Shown: positions 34,944 to 47,732, counted from the first letter of the stretch. The stretch: DNA of 64,000 nt from Sinotaia quadrata (GCA_028829895.1 CM054179.1:49621391-49685390), one strand, 5' to 3'. Notes: a model not told the origin generated them from the sequence alone. Program-made: numbers and translations.

Positions 34944-35128
34944 TTGTAATAAATTGTTATTATCATACATTGTAATAAATTGTTATTATCAAACATTGTA
35001 ATAAATTGTTATTATCATACATTGTAATAAATTGTTATTATCAAACATTGTAATAAATTGTTATTATCATACATTGTAATAAATTGTTATTATCATACAT
35101 TGTAATAAATTGTTATTATCATACATTG
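34944..35128. repeat. 26-bp minisatellite, 7 copies, alternating variants
   Basis: The unit is taataaattgttattatcat plus acattg. The trinucleotide alternates cat/caa in the first five copies, again a two-unit step. Confidence 0.95.
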
Positions 35129-35202
35129 ATTCATTTTAAAGTCACCATTGCTACTTCTTATTGATCTTGAAACTGACAGTATGTATGGTGATTACTTGGT
35201 GG

Positions 35203-35495
35203 CTCTTTACCATGCCACGTGACTGACTTGACATTCATGTTCATGTCTGGCTATTGTGTTGGGCTTTTATATAGACTCTTTACCATGCCACGTGACTGAC
35301 TTGACATTCATGTGCATGCCTGGCTATTGTGTTGGGCTTTTATATAGACTCTTTAATATGCCATATAAGCAGACTAGACATTCTTGTGCCTCTGAGACTG
35401 ATTGAGTTGGGATTTTAGTGACTCTTTAACATGCCAGGTATATTAACTGTGATTAATTAACTTGACTGTCATGTGTACCTGAGGCTGAATATTTT
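35203..35495. repeat. 73-bp tandem repeat, 4 units
   Basis: ctcttta anchors lie at 35203, 35276, 35349 and 35422 (exact 73-bp spacing). The first two units are nearly identical and carry ccatgccacgtgactgactt; units 3 and 4 are diverged. Confidence 0.93.
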
Positions 35496-35565
35496 GTAAT
35501 TACCTGGATATTATAACATCTTCAAACTTTTCTCCTACTCCATGGGTACATGCACACTCCCTGCC

Positions 35566-35850
<285 letters not shown>

Positions 35851-36232
35851 ATGTAATCCCCTAAAGTGGTCAGAGTGAAGAAACAGAATCGTATATTCCA
35901 ATTCTAGTTGTTCCGTTTGCAAATGTATAACATTTTCGTAATTCGAGTGGACAGTGAGTGAAAGATTCGATAAAAATGTACATTTAAAATGTTTCATGGT
36001 TCAAAATTCATACATTATCCATTTTTTTCTTTAATCGCAAATGGACTTATATTAAGTGTAAAATAACTACACTAGAAGTACCTCTCAGAACTGCTATTTT
36101 TAGATGCAAGAGTGACTTTCTAGCACTCTTTTGAAAAATAAGTAGCTGGCGAATGGATAGTCACTTGCAAAGCGTGTTGATATGATAAATGACAAATTCG
36201 AGGTCCCGCAAGCAGAGAAACAAGAGACTATT

Positions 36233-36308
36233 ACATTATAGAAATCATATGGTGTTATCTATACATTATAGAAATCATATGGTGTTATCTATACATTATA
36301 GAAATCAC
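36233..36308. repeat. 30-bp tandem repeat, 2.5 copies
   Basis: acattatagaaatcatatgg starts at 36233 and 36263, with a partial third at 36293. Confidence 0.95.
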
Positions 36309-36634
36309 ATATTTGCTGGTCGGTTTGGTATAGCATCTAAATAACGTACTTCCGTTCATGCGATAAATGTTCACATTAAATTTCATATTTTCTATCGGCA
36401 TGGCGAACATATATCTGTATACATACTACCCATGTGTTTAACGTGTATATTCGTGACAGGGGTCATGCGGCACTGCTCGACGCTGTGCGAGTGTCACCCA
36501 CCGACTCTTGGAGTTTCCTGTTCTAGCAGTAACCGCCTAAAGGTGTGTATTCTTCAGAAAACATCACCAAGGGTAACATTTCTCAGTTTCCTGTAGCCCG
36601 GTTGCAACAATGATAGATGGATATCCTCTATCCT
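36309..36634. other. Unique sequence
   Basis: No feature recognised. Confidence 0.5.
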
Positions 36635-37008
36635 CAGATGTACGCCGCAAGCTTACTATCTCTCGACAAACCACATATCTCTACGTCACGAAAACTAAAT
36701 CTATCCTTGAGCTCTATGCCGCAAGCTTACGATCTCTCGACAAACCACATATCTCTACGTCACGAAAACTAAATCTATCCTTGAGCTGTTCGCCGCAAGC
36801 TTACGATCTCTCGACAAACCACATATCTCTAAGTCACGAAAACTAAATCTATCCTTGAGCTGTTCGCCGCAAGCTTACGATCTCTCGACAAACCACATCT
36901 CTACGTCACGAAAACTAAATCTATCCTTGAGCTGTTCGCCGCAAGCTTACGATCTCTCGCCCAAACCACATATCTCTACGTCACGAAAACTAAGTCTATG
37001 GCGCTCTC
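36635..37008. repeat. 74-bp minisatellite, 5 units
   Basis: gccgcaagctta anchors fall at 36644, 36718, 36792, 36866 and 36938. Units contain tctctcgacaaaccacat and ctacgtcacgaaaactaa. They are CpG-rich relative to the surroundings and very similar to each other. Confidence 0.95.
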
Positions 37009-37517
37009 ATACTTAACAGAGCGAGATGTTCGACAGTCGTGAAAAACTGTCTTCACGCATGACTAGATTGTGAGTACTGGCTGTGCGATGGTCGTTCTTT
37101 CTGTGTCATGACGTCAGCGGGTTTTTGAAGAGACAGTTAAATTCAATAAAAATAATGACAAAATGTTCGCCATCTCTTTGATTATCGCCAAACTGTAAAT
37201 CAGTTGTGTTCAACTGTAAATCTTTTCCTTTTCTCGTTTGGTTTTTATTCGTCCACTGTCTTCCTGTTTAGTTTCTAATGCCATGTTATTCTCTGTGTCC
37301 CATATTTCTTTTGTTTCCAGTGGCATTCGGTGCTCTCAGTTTCTTCACAAACATTGCAAAGATTTATGAATTCCATCCCGGAAATTAAGGCAGCTAGCTA
37401 TAATGTGAAGAAACAAAATAACAATATTTCTCAAACAAAGATTAACGATATTTAACATTTTGATGAAAAGAGAATCATTGATATTACTGATTTCAAAATC
37501 TGTCCGTATCTGTTTGT
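37009..37517. other. Unique sequence
   Basis: TGACGTCA occurs at 37109. No gene is recognised. Confidence 0.5.
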
Positions 37518-37768
37518 TTTGACCATAAATGAGCTAGTCAAATACTTTATGTATCTACAAGAAAAGTTTGGACCATAAATGAGCCAGTCAAATACTCTAT
37601 GTATCTACAAGAAAAGTTTGGACCATAAATGAGCCATTCAAATAATGTGTGCATTTACAACAAAAGTTTGGACCATAAATGAGCCAGTCAAATAATTTAT
37701 GTATCTACAGCAAAAGTTTGGACCATAAATAAGCCAATCAAATAATTTATGTATCTACAGCAACAGGT
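37518..37768. repeat. 50-bp minisatellite, 5 units
   Basis: gaccataaatgagccagtca anchors at 37521, 37571, 37621, 37671 and 37721, an exact 50-bp period. Confidence 0.96.
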
Positions 37769-37932
37769 TTGGCAACCTGGCACGGACGGAGATTTGGGGA
37801 AGCCAGACAATTAAATTTTCGTTTATCCTAAACTGATTATGTGCATGTACACAGCTAAGAACCACATTTTTATTGCAAGTATAAATAGTAGGTACACAGT
37901 TTTACACTGCTGCATTGCTGATGCATAGTTTT

Positions 37933-38030
37933 GCATAGTTTAACTCTTGTATAACCTCACACAGTTGGTGCATTGGTTTGCATAGTTTAACTCTTGTATA
38001 ACCTCACACAGTTGGTGCATTGGTTTGCAT
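37933..38030. repeat. 47-bp direct repeat, two copies
   Basis: gcatagtttaactcttgtat at 37933 and 37980, identical through the unit. Related gcatag pieces flank it. Confidence 0.95.
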
Positions 38031-38115
38031 AGAATTGCACTGCGTTCGCCACTCTGATGCATAGTTGCACATTGACTAGTTAATTCCTGCAAATGCTCTT
38101 GTAAGTGCAAAGATT

Positions 38116-38119
38116 TGTG

Positions 38120-38198
<79 letters not shown>
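38116..38198. repeat. (TG)n microsatellite
   Basis: TG run of about 39 units. Confidence 0.97.
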
Positions 38199-38200
<2 letters not shown>

Positions 38201-38920
38201 CTGTGCTAAGATAGCTTACTTGTAAAACAATTGAAGGAGAAAGACGCGAGTTTCATAATATCCGAGGATTTCCACGTGATGGCTTGGTTGCTTTAATTAA
38301 ATATGAGAATGAAAGAAAAAAGTAAATTAGCAAATGCTAAACTTAAACTTACCAAAAAAAAAAGAAAGAAATGATTAGATATGACCTAAAGATTACAGAA
38401 GTTGTGCTGAAGGCTAGTTTAAAGCTCAAAGACAGAAAATAACAGCAAAACGTGTTAGGCATGAAATGACTCTTAGAGAAAATTAGATAGAGCTTAGAGA
38501 AAAAGAAATGAAGCTTAGCAAATTAAGCTTGATCACACACAATGAATGAACCACGAGACATGACATTGGAATGTTAAAACTAAAAGGTAATCAAATCTTC
38601 AAATTAATAACCATATCAACCGAGTTTTTATTGTACATTTATATGATGCGAAAGAAATCAGTTATCCATTCTCAGAAAGGTTTAAGTCTTACACAATAGA
38701 ATAAATGTTTGATGGCAGTTGACCAATACATCTTTCAGTTGCTTTTGCATGACAAAGTACTTGGTGTATAATTGAATGAAAACATATGGTGTCAAGGTTT
38801 ATGTCACTTTGAAACAAGTGTTAGTTCTGAAATATGTATTATTTGCTTTGTGATTGAATAAGATCACAGACTAGTTAAGAGTTTTGTCATTTGAACCTCT
38901 GTATGAGAGCCTGGTTGGAT
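38199..38920. other. Unique AT-rich sequence
   Basis: A degenerate gcttagaga/aagcttag cluster near 38470-38530. No gene is seen. Confidence 0.5.
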
Positions 38921-38924
38921 GACT

Positions 38925-39140
38925 GATGAAAATTCTGAAGTAAATATGGACATGTGACCTTACTATTGATAAAATTTCTTAAACAATTATGGACATGTGA
39001 TCTTAATACTGATGAAAATTCTTAAACACGTGTGACCTTACTACTGATGAAAATTCTGAAACAGTTACGGATATGGGACCTTACGATTGATAAAAATTCT
39101 GAAATAGTTATAGACATGTGACTTTACTACTAATGAAATC
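38925..39140. repeat. Degenerate repeat of about 45 bp, 5 copies
   Basis: Recurring gacatgtgacctta, actactgatga and aaattctgaaa strings with indels. Confidence 0.8.
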
Positions 39141-39432
39141 GATATGATGTAGAGCTAAAACAACTTGATGCTGGTGCGCAGGTCCTTAATTCTCCTACCA
39201 CAGAATTACAAGTTGCAGATGATTTGTAGTGAACTGTTCAAAATATGTGAGTAGAGCTATCATGCTCGTACTTGACATAAAGTCAAGGTCATCTCAAGCA
39301 AACATACCAAAGAAGTACAGAGAATGTGAAACTTCTGGTGATGAATAGCACCTAGTGAAGACCCTGATAGCAATTGTGGTGTGACCCCTGTGACCTCCAA
39401 GCACAATGGTGGATTCGTGCTTCACTCAGACT

Positions 39433-39566
39433 GCATTTCTCACTCTGGGTTTTAGATTTGAGGCTGTAGCAAATATTGTATTTTAGATTTTGGAGGGTTG
39501 CATTTCTCACTCTGGGTTTTAGATTTGAGGCTGTAGCAAATATTGTATTTTAGATTTTGGAGGGTT
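39433..39566. repeat. 67-bp direct repeat, two copies
   Basis: gcatttctcactctgggttt begins at 39433 and 39500. The copies look identical, so the duplication is recent. Confidence 0.96.
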
Positions 39567-40362
39567 GCATTATGCTGTGTAGTCAGCTCTTACTTTGCTA
39601 TGCCTAACCCATCTTCTTCTCACATAGACAGCTCTACGTCACACAGTCCAGGGTCAGCAGAGGTACCAATTTTTTCATTCACACCCAAGACAGCAAAACT
39701 CATAATATATATACAAAGAAGCACTAAATCAGCATTTATAAATTAACAAAATGATATAGTTAACTATATATATATTCTTCTGACATTTATGTCAGTGGCG
39801 ACATGGGCAAAAACTGGTAATTAATAACTGTAGAGATTATATTCCCTAAATGTATTATAACTTTTAGCATAAGAAAGGACACTGCAGTCCTGTGTGTTTT
39901 GCCTTGTCCCTAGACCACAATTGTGCGTTCTTTGGTGATCAAACCACAATTATACCTGAAAATAATAGTTTTTATTAAATAAATAGCACTTTTATTTACT
40001 TCTTTGCGGTAGTGGTTTGATGGAACATCTAGTTACGTGCTATCTGTCCAAGGGAAAAGGGAAGTAATCAATTTACAACTCACTTAGTACTCATATATGT
40101 ACATATCTAGATATTGGATCTCTTAGATAATGTTCACTTCCTTCCCCCTGCTAGAAGACTAATTTGATTAGTTGGTTGATAGGTGGGGAAAACATTATGT
40201 GTACATCTAGCATTGACCTACATATACCAACAACACGACATGAATCATTTGATAAATATCTATGCCAATTTCTCAAGTTTTTCTGTCAGTTTTAGATGTA
40301 TGCTGAGTAACAACTTTGTTATGGTATATGTCTATCAAAGAGATTTCCATTAACCGTTTTCT
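39567..40362. other. Unique AT-rich sequence
   Basis: Short AT tracts only. No gene recognised. Confidence 0.5.
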
Positions 40363-40427
40363 ATCTATCTATCTATCTATCTATCAACCGTTTTATACAT
40401 ATACATCTATCTATCAACCGTTTTATA

Positions 40428-40493
<66 letters not shown>
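40363..40493. repeat. (CTAT)n and (CT)n with a repeated caaccgttttatacat spacer
   Basis: tatc units, then two copies of a caaccgttttatacat spacer, then a pure CT run at 40431-40493. Confidence 0.95.
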
Positions 40494-40496
<3 letters not shown>

Positions 40497-40911
40497 TTGT
40501 CCGTCTCTGTATCTCTAGTTGCCACCTTTAACCTTATTAAACTTGCGAAAACGAGACACTATTTTAGCCATCTTCAACCAAATCGAGAGAAATGACTAAT
40601 GGACACATAACGTACACAAGCCAAACCTGAAACCACGTGATTGTGTGGGTTAATTGAGTGTATCTGTCGCACACGGATAACAATCTAGCAAGGACACACT
40701 CGGAGATTTCGTACACGTGTCCGATTCCACTGTCTCACACTACAGGAAACATTCTAGAAGTTTTCATTTCCGTAACGTGTGGTCCGTTTGTTGTCACTCT
40801 TAATGGCACCAATTAGTTATATTGTTTGGCCTCACCATACGGCGTGCTTCACGCTTCCTTTAATTACGATTATTCACTCCACCCTTCCCCACTCCGCCTT
40901 CTCTCCTTTTT

Positions 40912-40912
<1 letters not shown>
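40494..40912. other. Unique sequence
   Basis: No feature recognised. Confidence 0.5.

Positions 40913-40973
<61 letters not shown>
40913..40973. repeat. (CT)n microsatellite
   Basis: About 30 uninterrupted CT units. Confidence 0.98.
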
Positions 40974-40976
<3 letters not shown>

Positions 40977-41770
40977 CGCAGGTTTTCATTTTATTTTCTT
41001 CTCATCATTTAAAAAAAAAAAGAAAAAAACAAACAACAGTATCGCTTCCCCATATCTTACAATTCTATTAAGCCGTTTTTGTTCTCTATCACTCCTATCT
41101 CTATTAGTTTTCCAAAGCAACGAGATATTTAGCCAAACCTTCTATAAATACTATTACTAGAGTTATCTCCCTTTGCCTACGTGCGGGCCTCTTGGGTTTC
41201 GTTTTTTGTTCGTTAACGTTGCCTGCGGGAATACAGTCACAAGGAAAGAAATTGGTGTGTTTGACGGTGTCCCTACTTTGTAGTTTGTCAGACCCCATAA
41301 GAAGACACCCTAAGAAAAAAGCATATGCAATTGTGCCTCCCCAACAAAAACTAAATAAAAGAAATATTGAATAGGGGAATTTCAGTTAACTGATTTCACG
41401 GCTTTAAATAATGTGTCACTGATATCTGTAGCAATCTTTAGCTGGCACATATTTTCTCTAGAGATGTCTCGTGCTCCTTAGTTGTCTGTCAGCTTTCAAA
41501 AATCTGCAGAAATCAACTCATGATCTGCAACGTTTCTGCAGTTTATCCAGACGAAGGGATTGTGCCTCATAGAAAGAGTGGAGAGAGAGAAGAGACTGAA
41601 AACAAGATAAGAGAAACCAACAACCTCTCAATGAAAGATCTGGTTCTGAAAATTAAAATAATGAACTTGCCTTACGGTTTAACAATATTCATTACAAGAG
41701 CAATCTCAGTTCTTTCCCCTTTTTATCTCCAGGCAGTATAGTATGATCCTCTCAGAATCCTGCAACCGTG
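40974..41770. other. Unique sequence, no gene recognised
   Basis: Open frames at 41104-41298 (minus) and 41520-41741 (plus) have no family signature. Confidence 0.45.
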
Positions 41771-41836
41771 TTGCACGATTTTGGTATTGTTTGTTGAAAA
41801 TTGTTGCACGATTTAGGTATTGTTTGTTGAAAATGA
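41771..41836. repeat. 33-bp direct repeat, two copies
   Basis: ttgcacgatttaggtattgt type unit at 41771 and 41804. Confidence 0.93.
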
Positions 41837-42107
41837 ATATATAATTCAGGCTCTGTAAGTTCGGTGTCCAGTGTTTTCCAATTTTTGAACTATCTGGGTC
41901 CAGTTTTCATTTACACCCAACTTTACACACACACACGCACATACACTTGCATTTTAGGATACTGTGTCTCCATTTTATTGCCGTTTGGATCACAAGAATC
42001 CGTATTATTTGTTTCTAGAGTTTGATTGATTGAGTGTAGGGGGCGCTTCCGGCTTCCGCCGCTTTCGCGCTGTGTTCTAGAGTTTGGCTTTCTGGTTACT
42101 GTTTTAT

Positions 42108-42285
42108 CTGCAAAATACAAGTATTCAATTGGCTGTTTCAAATGTATGCAAAGTACAAGTATTCAATTGGCTGTTTCAAATGTATGCAAAGTACAAGTAT
42201 TCAATTGGCTGTTTCAAAAGTATGCAAAGTACAAGTATTCAAATGGCTGTTTCAAACATCTGCATACAACAAGCATTCAAGATAT
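42108..42285. repeat. 38-bp minisatellite, about 4.5 copies (family 1)
   Basis: gtattcaattggctgtttca anchors are spaced 38 bp. The last copy (ctgcatacaacaagcattca) is diverged and resembles units of the array at 43637-43830. Confidence 0.95.
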
Positions 42286-43002
42286 TGTTTGAATGCCCCT
42301 TTAGTACAAGTGTGATAAAAACTATACACTGACAAACCTTATTGTATGACGTTTTCAAAAAGAGATTTAGTACTGGCGTAGCATCGAAAAATTTCCCTGC
42401 TCTCTCTCCCCACCACCCCCCAACCCCCAAATCAAGGACAATGGATGTTTCAGTCAGTGAAACAAATCTGATCCGCCCCTATTTGGCGGGGTAGTGTGTT
42501 GGGGAACTTCAGTATTGAGCGGTCCACTTAGTGCGGTCGGGACCCCGGAAATATGGTGAGTTGAACCAAGTCCCTCTAGACTCTAGATCTAGAAGTAGAG
42601 CTATCCAAGGCCGAATACGTCACATCGCAAGATGAAAGGCAAACTCGGAGAGGAAGGAAGCTAACGTAACCCCCCACCACCACCCCTCTCAATCGCGCGG
42701 TCCACACTGCATCGTGAGGTAAGACTACACACTTTCTTGTTTTGATTTAAAAAAAATAAATTTAAAACTATTTCCTAAGTGTAAAAGTATTTTTATTTTT
42801 TCCCCACGATCTATTATGTTTGTTATTGTATCCATTACTGCTTAACTGAGGCGTTTTTTTTTAAAAAGCTACTTCATAGTACGAATTTGTCTACTCTTAA
42901 TCAAATTCTATTATGTGTATGCAATAGGCCCCTATATAACTACTCAGCTTGTAATTTTAATAAATGATAAAATGGTTTGTGGATTATGCTCTGACAATAT
43001 AT
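42286..43002. other. Unique sequence with a GC-rich segment
   Basis: 42460-42640 is GC-richer and contains a ccgcccc/ggcgggg pairing near 42474-42492. No gene recognised. Confidence 0.45.
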
Positions 43003-43154
43003 ACGTACAAGTACATGTATTGTTGTCTCTAGCTAACACTACGTACAAGTACATGTATTGTTGTCTCTAGCTAACACTACGTACAAGTACGTGTATTGTT
43101 GTCTCTAACTAACACTACGTACAAGTACGTGTATTGTTGTCTCTAGGTAATATT
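43003..43154. repeat. 38-bp minisatellite, 4 units (family 2)
   Basis: acgtacaagtacatgtattg anchors at 43003, 43041, 43079 and 43117, exact 38-bp spacing. The sequence is unrelated to the 42.1-kb array. Two units read acatgt and two acgtgt. Confidence 0.96.
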
Positions 43155-43636
43155 AAAAGACATCTGCATAGAGTTTGTGCTAGATAATTTATAACGTCAC
43201 TGTGTTCTGAGTGCAGCAACTGAATACAGCATCAAAAGTGCATACTACTTAAATTGAGATTGACTTTTTAAAATTTTTTTTTAGTTGGGTAACTTTCTAC
43301 TGTAATTCAAGTTTGCTCAGTTCGGGAGGAAACTAACTGCCTGCTACGTTCCAAACTTGTGTTGTTATGTTGGTTGCCAGTCTCCTAAACCTAGCTGTCA
43401 GTCAGTCAACAGTCATCTTCAGTCCGTAATCATTTCTGGGAAGACACTCTATTTGACTACAGTGGGTTTAGAGTTATCTTCCCCGAGTGCGAGTGGGGTA
43501 AATGTAGCACACTAAACCAACATTTATATTTACATTCACCCAGACATACATCATAACAAGTACTCAGGATCGTGGAACAATGTCTGATCACAAAAAGAAA
43601 CCACAAAAGAAAATGAGCATCCTGGACCTTTTTGCA
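43155..43636. other. Unique sequence
   Basis: No feature recognised. Confidence 0.5.
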
Positions 43637-43830
43637 ATGCCTGCATAATAAAACACTCAGAACCTTGTTTCAGTATCTTCACAGTACTAGCACTCAGAAC
43701 CCTGTTTCAATACCTTCACAGTATCAGCAGCCAAGATTCAGTATCAATGTCTGCACACAACAAGCACTAAGAATCATGTTTCAGTGGTTGCACAAAATCT
43801 CTGAATCCTGCTTCAATGGCAGTACTGAAT
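43637..43830. repeat. Degenerate repeat of about 40 bp, 4-5 copies, related to 42108-42285
   Basis: Units share agcactcagaaccctgtttc and a cttcacagta-type end. The copy at about 43752 (ctgcacacaacaagcacta) matches the diverged last copy of the 42.1-kb array. Confidence 0.8.
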
Positions 43831-44934
43831 ACGAAGAGTTTGCAAAATAAAAATTAAAAATGTATCAGATTACCACTGTATTATAACTCTATTAATCACT
43901 TACTCTCCACCCACCTAACCCCACTCCTTTAAAAAAAAAAAATCTGCAAAATAACAGCGTTATTATAAACAGGTTCCGCACACTAGCGTGCGAGTGTAGG
44001 CTCGAGTGTAAACAAACACGACTGATTTGTAAAAAGAGTGTTCGGCACTCGACCTTTTATGAGATAGCACAAGTGAGAATTATACTTAAAACTTCTCAGT
44101 GTCTGTCTCTATTCCGTCCTCACTCCATCTCCCTCGCTTGTCTTACGACATTAAAATTAAGCCGTCCCTTGATTGTTGGGGTGCTTTGTGAAAGTTGAGT
44201 GGTGTGTTTACCGACAAGATCTACACACACCAGTCTCACCACTAACTCAATATCATATATTTTTTATATCCTCTGACAGTCCACAGAGCAAGACTGGTTA
44301 CAGTGCAGAGTGACCGTGCGCGGGGGTTGCTGACAGGCGGGCTGGAAAATGCAATCTAGCTCGGTGGTCTTCGTCGGCGTCTGTCATTGGACAGGAATGG
44401 ATCTGACAGGGAAACCATTACGGCGATGACGCAAATGCCAAAAGTTCGTAATCATCTCTACAATAAGGGTGTGATGTATGGCCTGTAATATTATCTGCCC
44501 GGATATGCATTATATTTGATTATATGCAGGGCTCTCTGTACGTTTTTTTTTCCCCTTTCTCCAGGCACTGACATGGATTCCATGCGGTAGCTATGCAATT
44601 CAAACTTCAGCATACACCGATGACCAGAATGAATATTCAACATTTACTTCCAATGTTATCTGCTGATTTCGAGCACCATCGTATTAGTTTGAGTATAATT
44701 CGATTCAGAGGGAAAACTATTAAAATTAGGTGAAGGAAAAAGACACGAACTCATTAAAAAGTAAAGCATTTTATTTGAAATTATATTACATTTAACAAGG
44801 AAAAATACCAATCACGCTTATATTAACGAAGACAGCTTGACAGCTATCATCACTACACAAGCTAAATATTCTACTGCGAGCAGAGCATTCGTGAAAGGAA
44901 TATTGCTAAGCATATATTGCCTTATAAAAGTATA
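43831..44934. other. Unique sequence; GC-rich part at 44270-44440
   Basis: 44290-44440 has several CpGs and a cattgg (reverse CCAAT) string, and could be regulatory. No exon recognised. Confidence 0.4.
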
Positions 44935-45345
44935 TCTATTTGATGTGCACGTCATAAGTCATATTGTTTACCATATAAAAGTAAATCTACTAGATATGCA
45001 CGTCAAACTAGAACATTCCTTGGCCTAAAAAAAGTACTCTTAGAAGTGCACGTCATAACAATTACACTGTCCGGCCTAGAAAAGAAAAGTAAATCTATTA
45101 GAAGTGCACGTCATAACAATTACACTGTCCGGCCTAGAAAAGTGAATCTATTAAAAGTGGACGTCATAACAATTACACTGTCCGTCCTAGAAAAGAAAAG
45201 TAAATCTATTAAAAGTGCACGTCATAACAATTACACTGTCCGGCCTAGAAAAGTGAATCTATTAAAAGTGCACGTCATAACAATTACACTGTCCGTCCTA
45301 GAAAAGAAAAGTAAATCTAATAGAAGTGCATGTAATGTGTATAAG
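44935..45345. repeat. Higher-order minisatellite of alternating 58-bp and 53-bp units
   Basis: gcacgtcataacaattacac anchors (one is ggacgtca) fall at 45048, 45106, 45159, 45217, 45270 and 45328, giving spacings 58, 53, 58, 53, 58. Long units have aagaaaagtaaat and short ones aagtgaat. Diverged units extend left to about 44935. Confidence 0.95.
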
Positions 45346-46156
45346 AAGACCCTCATGATGCAAACACCCCTTACGCAAAGAGACACCATACACAGCAAAA
45401 TAGCAGAATATTCAAAACAAGAAGTCAATAATGACCGCAACAACTAAATACACTAACACGTGAATTATATCAACAAAAAATGAAAGACACAAGCCTTAGA
45501 AATAATTATAATTAATAAACCTACAGGGCACGTCCAATTTGAGTTCGTTTAACGGTGAACAGGCGGAACAGCACACAACATTAAAGTAGGTCTGAACCAA
45601 AAATAGCAAATCCACAAAATAAACCAGTACACATAACACTCAAAATTCACCCAGATTGACAAATGCAAAGAGCCAAGAAGTCTCGCCCACAGCGACCATT
45701 AATGCGAAATAAGAGGACAAGTGTACTAGGATCTATAACTAAGACCAAACGAGTGATCCAGTCAATAAGAAAGACCTAACGTAGTCATGATATTCAAAAG
45801 ATCAGGCCCACAGCAGAGAACAAACCCGTTGTGACCTGTAAAGATCGGCTGCATGAGGTACACGAATTTCGCCTGATTGTTATAGTTATAGTTGATAGTT
45901 ATTAATATTGTTAAATTTAGACCAAAATTACCATCTTTGACGAAGAAGGGGATACTGAACAATTTAAATATTAAACAATTAATTTCAACTAACTATTAGT
46001 AAAGTCATAAACTTGTATTTTATTTTCTAATTAATCGTGAGCGAAAGACTTAACGCAACAAAGTGTGAATGTATGTTATTGGCTAAAACAGAGTTTGTCA
46101 CTAGAAAGATACTTGATTGTAAAACAGTAAGTATAGTAGATAGTGTAATTGTTATG
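45346..46156. other. Unique AT-rich sequence
   Basis: No feature recognised. Confidence 0.5.
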
Positions 46157-46221
46157 CAGGGGTTCCGTAAGACCTGAAATTTAAGAGTTCCTCCAGGGTA
46201 AAAAATGGTTGAGAAAGGCTG
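46157..46221 (-). mobile_element. hAT-like terminal fragment, 65 bp
   Basis: Read on the minus strand it starts CAGCCTTTCTCAACC, continues through a ttttttaccctgg segment and ends gaacccctg. From memory this is close to terminal sequences of widespread hAT families (CAG...TTCTCAACC start). I did not find the opposite end or an 8-bp duplication, so it is a fragment or a chance likeness. Confidence 0.4.
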
Positions 46222-46959
46222 GGCTAGTGAGAAGACCAAAACAACATTCCGTTAATCATATAAGTACATTCTGTTAAAATGATATAAGTACATTCAGTTA
46301 ATGACTTAATTTTCTTATTTTTTATGTACATGTGCAGGGTTTGAAATATCTATTAGATTTTAATAATACCGTACAGCTTTATGACCACATACCACGTGTT
46401 TTACAGATCAAAACAAACTACATCATTTCGTCTGAAAGCTCATGCTGCAGTTTTATACAAAACTTTGCAAGAGTCGCTACCAGGTTTTGTAAGGCACTGT
46501 TGTTTTACAAACAACTGATATTAGTTTAAATATGACCTTTTACCAGCAACTAGTTTAAACTTTTAAGACCATAGCCTGAGCCGAAGACTTGACTATTACA
46601 TAAACAGTACAGCAGAACGAAGACCTTAGTTACATGTACTAACAGCTCAGTATATTAAATCACGTTTCAAAAGTCCAAAAGTACTAAGTACTGGATGGTG
46701 TTGTCTTCCATTGTACATATTTAAAAAAATGTCAGTCTGCACAAGTTCTGCATGTTGAATTTCTTGCGCACAATTATCAGCATGTGTTGTGGTTTTATCC
46801 ACTGGAAATCCAAATCACAGAATTCACATTATGTTATTTGTAAAATATTTTGTTTTGAATTACTTATATTAATGTACTATAAAGTTTAGTAAGGTACACA
46901 GTGTTAACAGCAAATATTAAAGGGTTAAGACATAGCACCATGACATGCATATACTTGCT
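46222..46959. other. Unique AT-rich sequence with a small two-copy repeat
   Basis: gatataagtacattc-type motif twice at about 46250-46305. No gene recognised. Confidence 0.5.
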
Positions 46960-47090
46960 TTTCTTTTCCCTTGCTTGCTAGATTGTGATTTAATTCTTAA
47001 TGTTCTTTTCCTTTGCTTGCTAGATTGTGATTTCATTCTTACTGTTCTTTTCCCTTCCTTGCTAGATTGTGATTTCACTCTTAATGTACG
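46960..47090. repeat. 42-bp minisatellite, 3 copies
   Basis: gcttgctagattgtgatt anchors at 42-bp spacing (gattgtgatt at 46981, 47023 and 47065). It gives a repeated hydrophobic open frame that I regard as artefact. Confidence 0.95.
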
Positions 47091-47292
47091 TAAATATGTC
47101 TTTCAGTGGTTCACTTTAAAATCTTATGAAAGTGTCCACTCTCGCACGCTCTCACTCTCACGCACATACACTCGAGCGCATACATACACACACTTTCACA
47201 TACACACGAAGAGAGGCTTTCATTGGTTAATTATTGAATAGATATTGCATTCATTTAAAGGAAGTGCACTTTTAAATATTGATCATGCTGAT

Positions 47293-47295
<3 letters not shown>

Positions 47296-47332
<37 letters not shown>
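47296..47332. repeat. (GT)n microsatellite
   Basis: Uninterrupted GT run of about 18 units. Confidence 0.96.
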
Positions 47333-47334
<2 letters not shown>

Positions 47335-47603
47335 AGGGAGAGAGATTAAAAGAGAGACAGATATCACCACTCCACCCATACTCAGTTTTTCTTTTGTTGT
47401 TAAACGAGGTTTTCCTCCCACTGCGCTCCCCGCTTCTTGTCAGCAATCAGATACGTAGCTTTCCTCCCCAACACTGACCAATACAGTCACCGTGGCTTCA
47501 GGCCATCATGTCTAGCTTTATCTCACCTCTTGGAAACAATCAGTTCCCTGTTCTACTGAGAATGTGAGAGAAATCTTCAGCCACCTCTAAATTCTGGAAC
47601 CGG

Positions 47604-47732
47604 CCTGACGAAACACAACTCTGATAGTCTCTCCTGACAAAACACAACCCTGCCAGTCTCTCCTGACAAAACACAACCCTGTCAGTTTCTCCTGACAAAC
47701 CACAACCCTGTCAATCCTTCTTTACAGACCAC
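47604..47732. repeat. 29-bp minisatellite, about 4 copies
   Basis: Units contain cctgacaaaacacaaccctg and cagtctct. Confidence 0.92.

Noticed and set aside
36635..37008. CRISPR-like array (regular units)
   Set aside because: The units are contiguous tandem copies without unique spacers, in animal DNA.
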